The position numbers and the translations under genes are program-made. This document shows positions 4,908 through 6,087 of a stretch of DNA of 6,087 nt, piece after piece (the stretch's first letter is position 1; every line of letters starts with the position of its first letter). Origin of the DNA: CAZGVW01 sp964529265 (GTDB taxonomy: Bacteria; Planctomycetota; Phycisphaerae; Phycisphaerales; UBA1924); the NCBI GenBank assembly GCA_964529265.1, contig CAZGVW010000174.1, forward strand, positions 1 through 6,087, written 5' to 3'. Under the pieces are notes generated by a model. It was not told the DNA's origin. It saw only the letters and a program-made list of their open reading frames with translations, and did not search any database.

Positions 4908-6087
4908 CCACCACCACCACCAACTTCCAACTCGATCTCGCGCCGACGATCCACCCGCGCCGCTACGGCGCGCCCACCCGCCGCGCCTGCGAAGCCGCAT
5001 GCCGCCTCGGCATCTCACTCGATCCACCCGAGGCCAACGAACCCGCATCGCCACGCGCCGTTGCGCTGCGCACGGGCGCCGCATCATCCGCGCCACCGCG
5101 CAGCGCCGACACCGATGCGAGCGCCGATCACCCCTCCATCCCCATCGCCCCCGGCGCGCTCATCGCCATCGTCGGCCCCAGCGGCGCCGGCAAGTCCACG
5201 CTCCTCCGCGCCGCCGCGCAACAACTCCGCCGAAACAACTGGCGCATCCTCAACCCCGCACTCATCCGACTCCGCCCCGCCCCCGCCGTCGATCTCCTCG
5301 GCCACGACGCCGATTCCGCCATGCGCCTCCTCTCCTTCGCCGGCCTCGCCGACGCCTGGTCCTTCGTCCGCCGCCCCGGCGAACTCTCCGATGGCCAGCG
5401 CTCCCGCCTCCAACTCGCCATCGCCGTCGATCGCGCCCAGCGCAGCGATGTCCCCGTCGCACTCCTCATCGATGAGTTCGGCTCCGGCCTCGACCTCCCC
5501 GCCGCCTCCTGCGCCGCCCGACTCCTCCGACACATCACCACCAAACGACTCAAACACTCCATCCCGCATCATCACCACACCGACACGCCGCGCCACCCCT
5601 CCGCACACCCACTCCCCGCCGCCCTCATCGCCACATCCAACCCCGACCTCCTCCAACACCTCGCCCCAAACCACACCATCCACATCTCACCCAACGGCGC
5701 CATGCGGATCGAAGTGCCTCAGACCGCCGCGCGCAAGCATGTTCATTACAGCCACCCGTCAAACCGCTCTTCGCCTCTTCCCCCTCTCCCCGGTTCTTCT
5801 GCTCCTACCCCTCTCCCCGGCTTTCCGGGGGCGGGGAGAGGTCAGGGTGAGGGGCTCCCCTCCTCTACCCCCTCCTCCCCACCTATGCCTTCTTCCTCTT
5901 CTTTTTCTTCTTCCTCTTCTTCTTCCTCTTCTCCTCCTCCCTCCCGCATCTCCATCATCCCCGGTTCACTCGCCGACTACTCCCTCCTCTCCACCCACCA
6001 CTACTGCCCCGCACCTCCCCGCGCCGCAGTCCGCACACTCCTCGCAACAGATACATCCACCGGTGAAGTCGTCGGCGCGCTCGTCGT
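4904..6087 (+). CDS. ABC-type ATPase fused to a GNAT-like C-terminal region (3' end outside window)
   Basis: An open frame of 394 codons reaches the right edge without a stop. After an N-terminal region of about 80 residues come the ABC nucleotide-binding motifs: Walker A GPSGAGKST (91-99), signature LSDGQ (161-165), Walker B VALLIDE (185-191, catalytic Glu191) and D-loop SGLD (194-197). Only about 60 residues separate Walker A from the signature, so the helical subdomain is short; no Q-loop is obvious. The H-loop position reads ATSNPDL (243-249), Asn where His is usual. There are no membrane segments or transporter neighbours, so a soluble ABC ATPase is likely. Residues about 285-345 are low complexity (Pro/Ser/Gly), encoded by a repeat and a TCT/TCC tract. 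Residues from about 347 (ISIIPGSLADYSLLSTHHYC, later GEVVGALVV) resemble the beginning of the GNAT-like region in ATPase-GNAT fusion proteins that I recall from phages, archaea and planctomycetes; too little is visible to be sure. The gene overlaps the twin-HTH gene by 4 bp. Confidence 0.82.
   Translation, partial: MTTTTTNFQLDLAPTIHPRRYGAPTRRACEAACRLGISLDPPEANEPASPRAVALRTGAASSAPPRSADTDASADHPSIPIAPGALIAIVGPSGAGKSTLLRAAAQQLRRNNWRILNPALIRLRPAPAVDLLGHDADSAMRLLSFAGLADAWSFVRRPGELSDGQRSRLQLAIAVDRAQRSDVPVALLIDEFGSGLDLPAASCAARLLRHITTKRLKHSIPHHHHTDTPRHPSAHPLPAALIATSNPDLLQHLAPNHTIHISPNGAMRIEVPQTAARKHVHYSHPSNRSSPLPPLPGSSAPTPLPGFPGAGRGQGEGLPSSTPSSPPMPSSSSFSSSSSSSSSPPPSRISIIPGSLADYSLLSTHHYCPAPPRAAVRTLLATDTSTGEVVGALV
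5783..5945 (+). repeat. Composite repeat, copy 3, in frame inside the ATPase gene
   Basis: A partial arm (CCCCTCTCCCCGG, about 5780-5792) is followed by a full one: CCTCTCCCC (5810-5818) pairs with GGGGAGAGG (5833-5841). An alternative inner stem is CCCCGG (5815-5820) with CCGGGG (5825-5830). Then come GGGTGAGGGGCTC, CTCTACCCCC and a long pyrimidine tail, the same order as in copies 1 and 2. It is read as a Pro/Gly/Ser-rich linker between the ATPase and the C-terminal region, without a stop or frameshift. Confidence 0.75.
5888..5945 (+). repeat. 58-bp uninterrupted polypyrimidine tract encoding poly-serine
   Basis: Every base from 5888 to 5945 is C or T, mostly as CTT/TCT/TCC triplets. In the ATPase frame it encodes about a dozen serines with one Phe, then Pro residues. 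The triplet makeup means slippage would change the linker length without changing the frame. Homopurine-homopyrimidine tracts of this length can adopt triplex structures. Confidence 0.85.

Noticed and set aside
4381..5475. A 364-residue + strand open frame overlapping the HTH and ATPase genes
   Set aside because: Another frame of the same DNA, Ser/Arg/Pro-rich and motif-free, whereas the chosen frames contain HTH and Walker motifs.

Overview
This window is high-GC DNA that looks like a chromosome of a planctomycete, most likely of the Phycisphaerae. The main clue is a secreted CHRD protein that ends in a dockerin-like, EF-hand-type loop followed by an L(G/A)xWG tail, a C-terminal arrangement typical of exported planctomycetal proteins. 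Strand composition is strongly asymmetric: the + strand is C-rich throughout. As a result + strand genes prefer C-ending codons (GCC, CTC, CGC) and - strand genes prefer G-ending codons (GCG, CTG, CGG).

Layout, left to right. (1) 1-852, - strand: the first 284 residues of an unrecognised single-pass membrane protein that continues past the left edge. (2) 853-948: a divergent spacer filled with 7-bp-period repeats, which run into the first codons of the next gene. (3) 949-1665, +: thymidylate kinase (tmk). (4) 1666-1875: a convergent spacer with a perfect hairpin and two more heptamer arrays. (5) 1876-2844, -: a secreted protein with two CHRD domains and a dockerin-like C-terminus. (6) 2845-3241: a gene-free stretch holding one copy of a composite hairpin/polypyrimidine repeat. 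(7) 3242-4303, -: a cI/LexA-type self-cleaving repressor with an XRE helix-turn-helix and an S24 peptidase-like domain. Its C-terminal tail is encoded by a second copy of the repeat. (8) 4304-4451: a regulatory spacer with a good promoter for the repressor, regularly spaced GAACT half-sites and strong hairpins. (9) 4452-4907, +: a small protein with two helix-turn-helix segments. (10) 4904-6087, +: an ABC-type ATPase, overlapping the previous gene by 4 bp, that continues through a repeat-derived serine-rich linker into what looks like the start of a GNAT-like domain. It runs off the right edge.

The most interesting part is 3242-6087. A self-cleaving repressor is divergent from a translationally coupled pair (twin-HTH regulator plus ABC ATPase fused to a possible acetyltransferase-like domain), and the spacer carries operator-like palindromes. 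This is the layout of a repressor-controlled, damage-inducible module. No integrase, structural phage gene or attachment site is visible, so a phage origin is only an inference. The second theme is repeat invasion. A composite repeat family occurs three times, twice inside reading frames without breaking them, and a heptamer-period family sits in two intergenic spacers.
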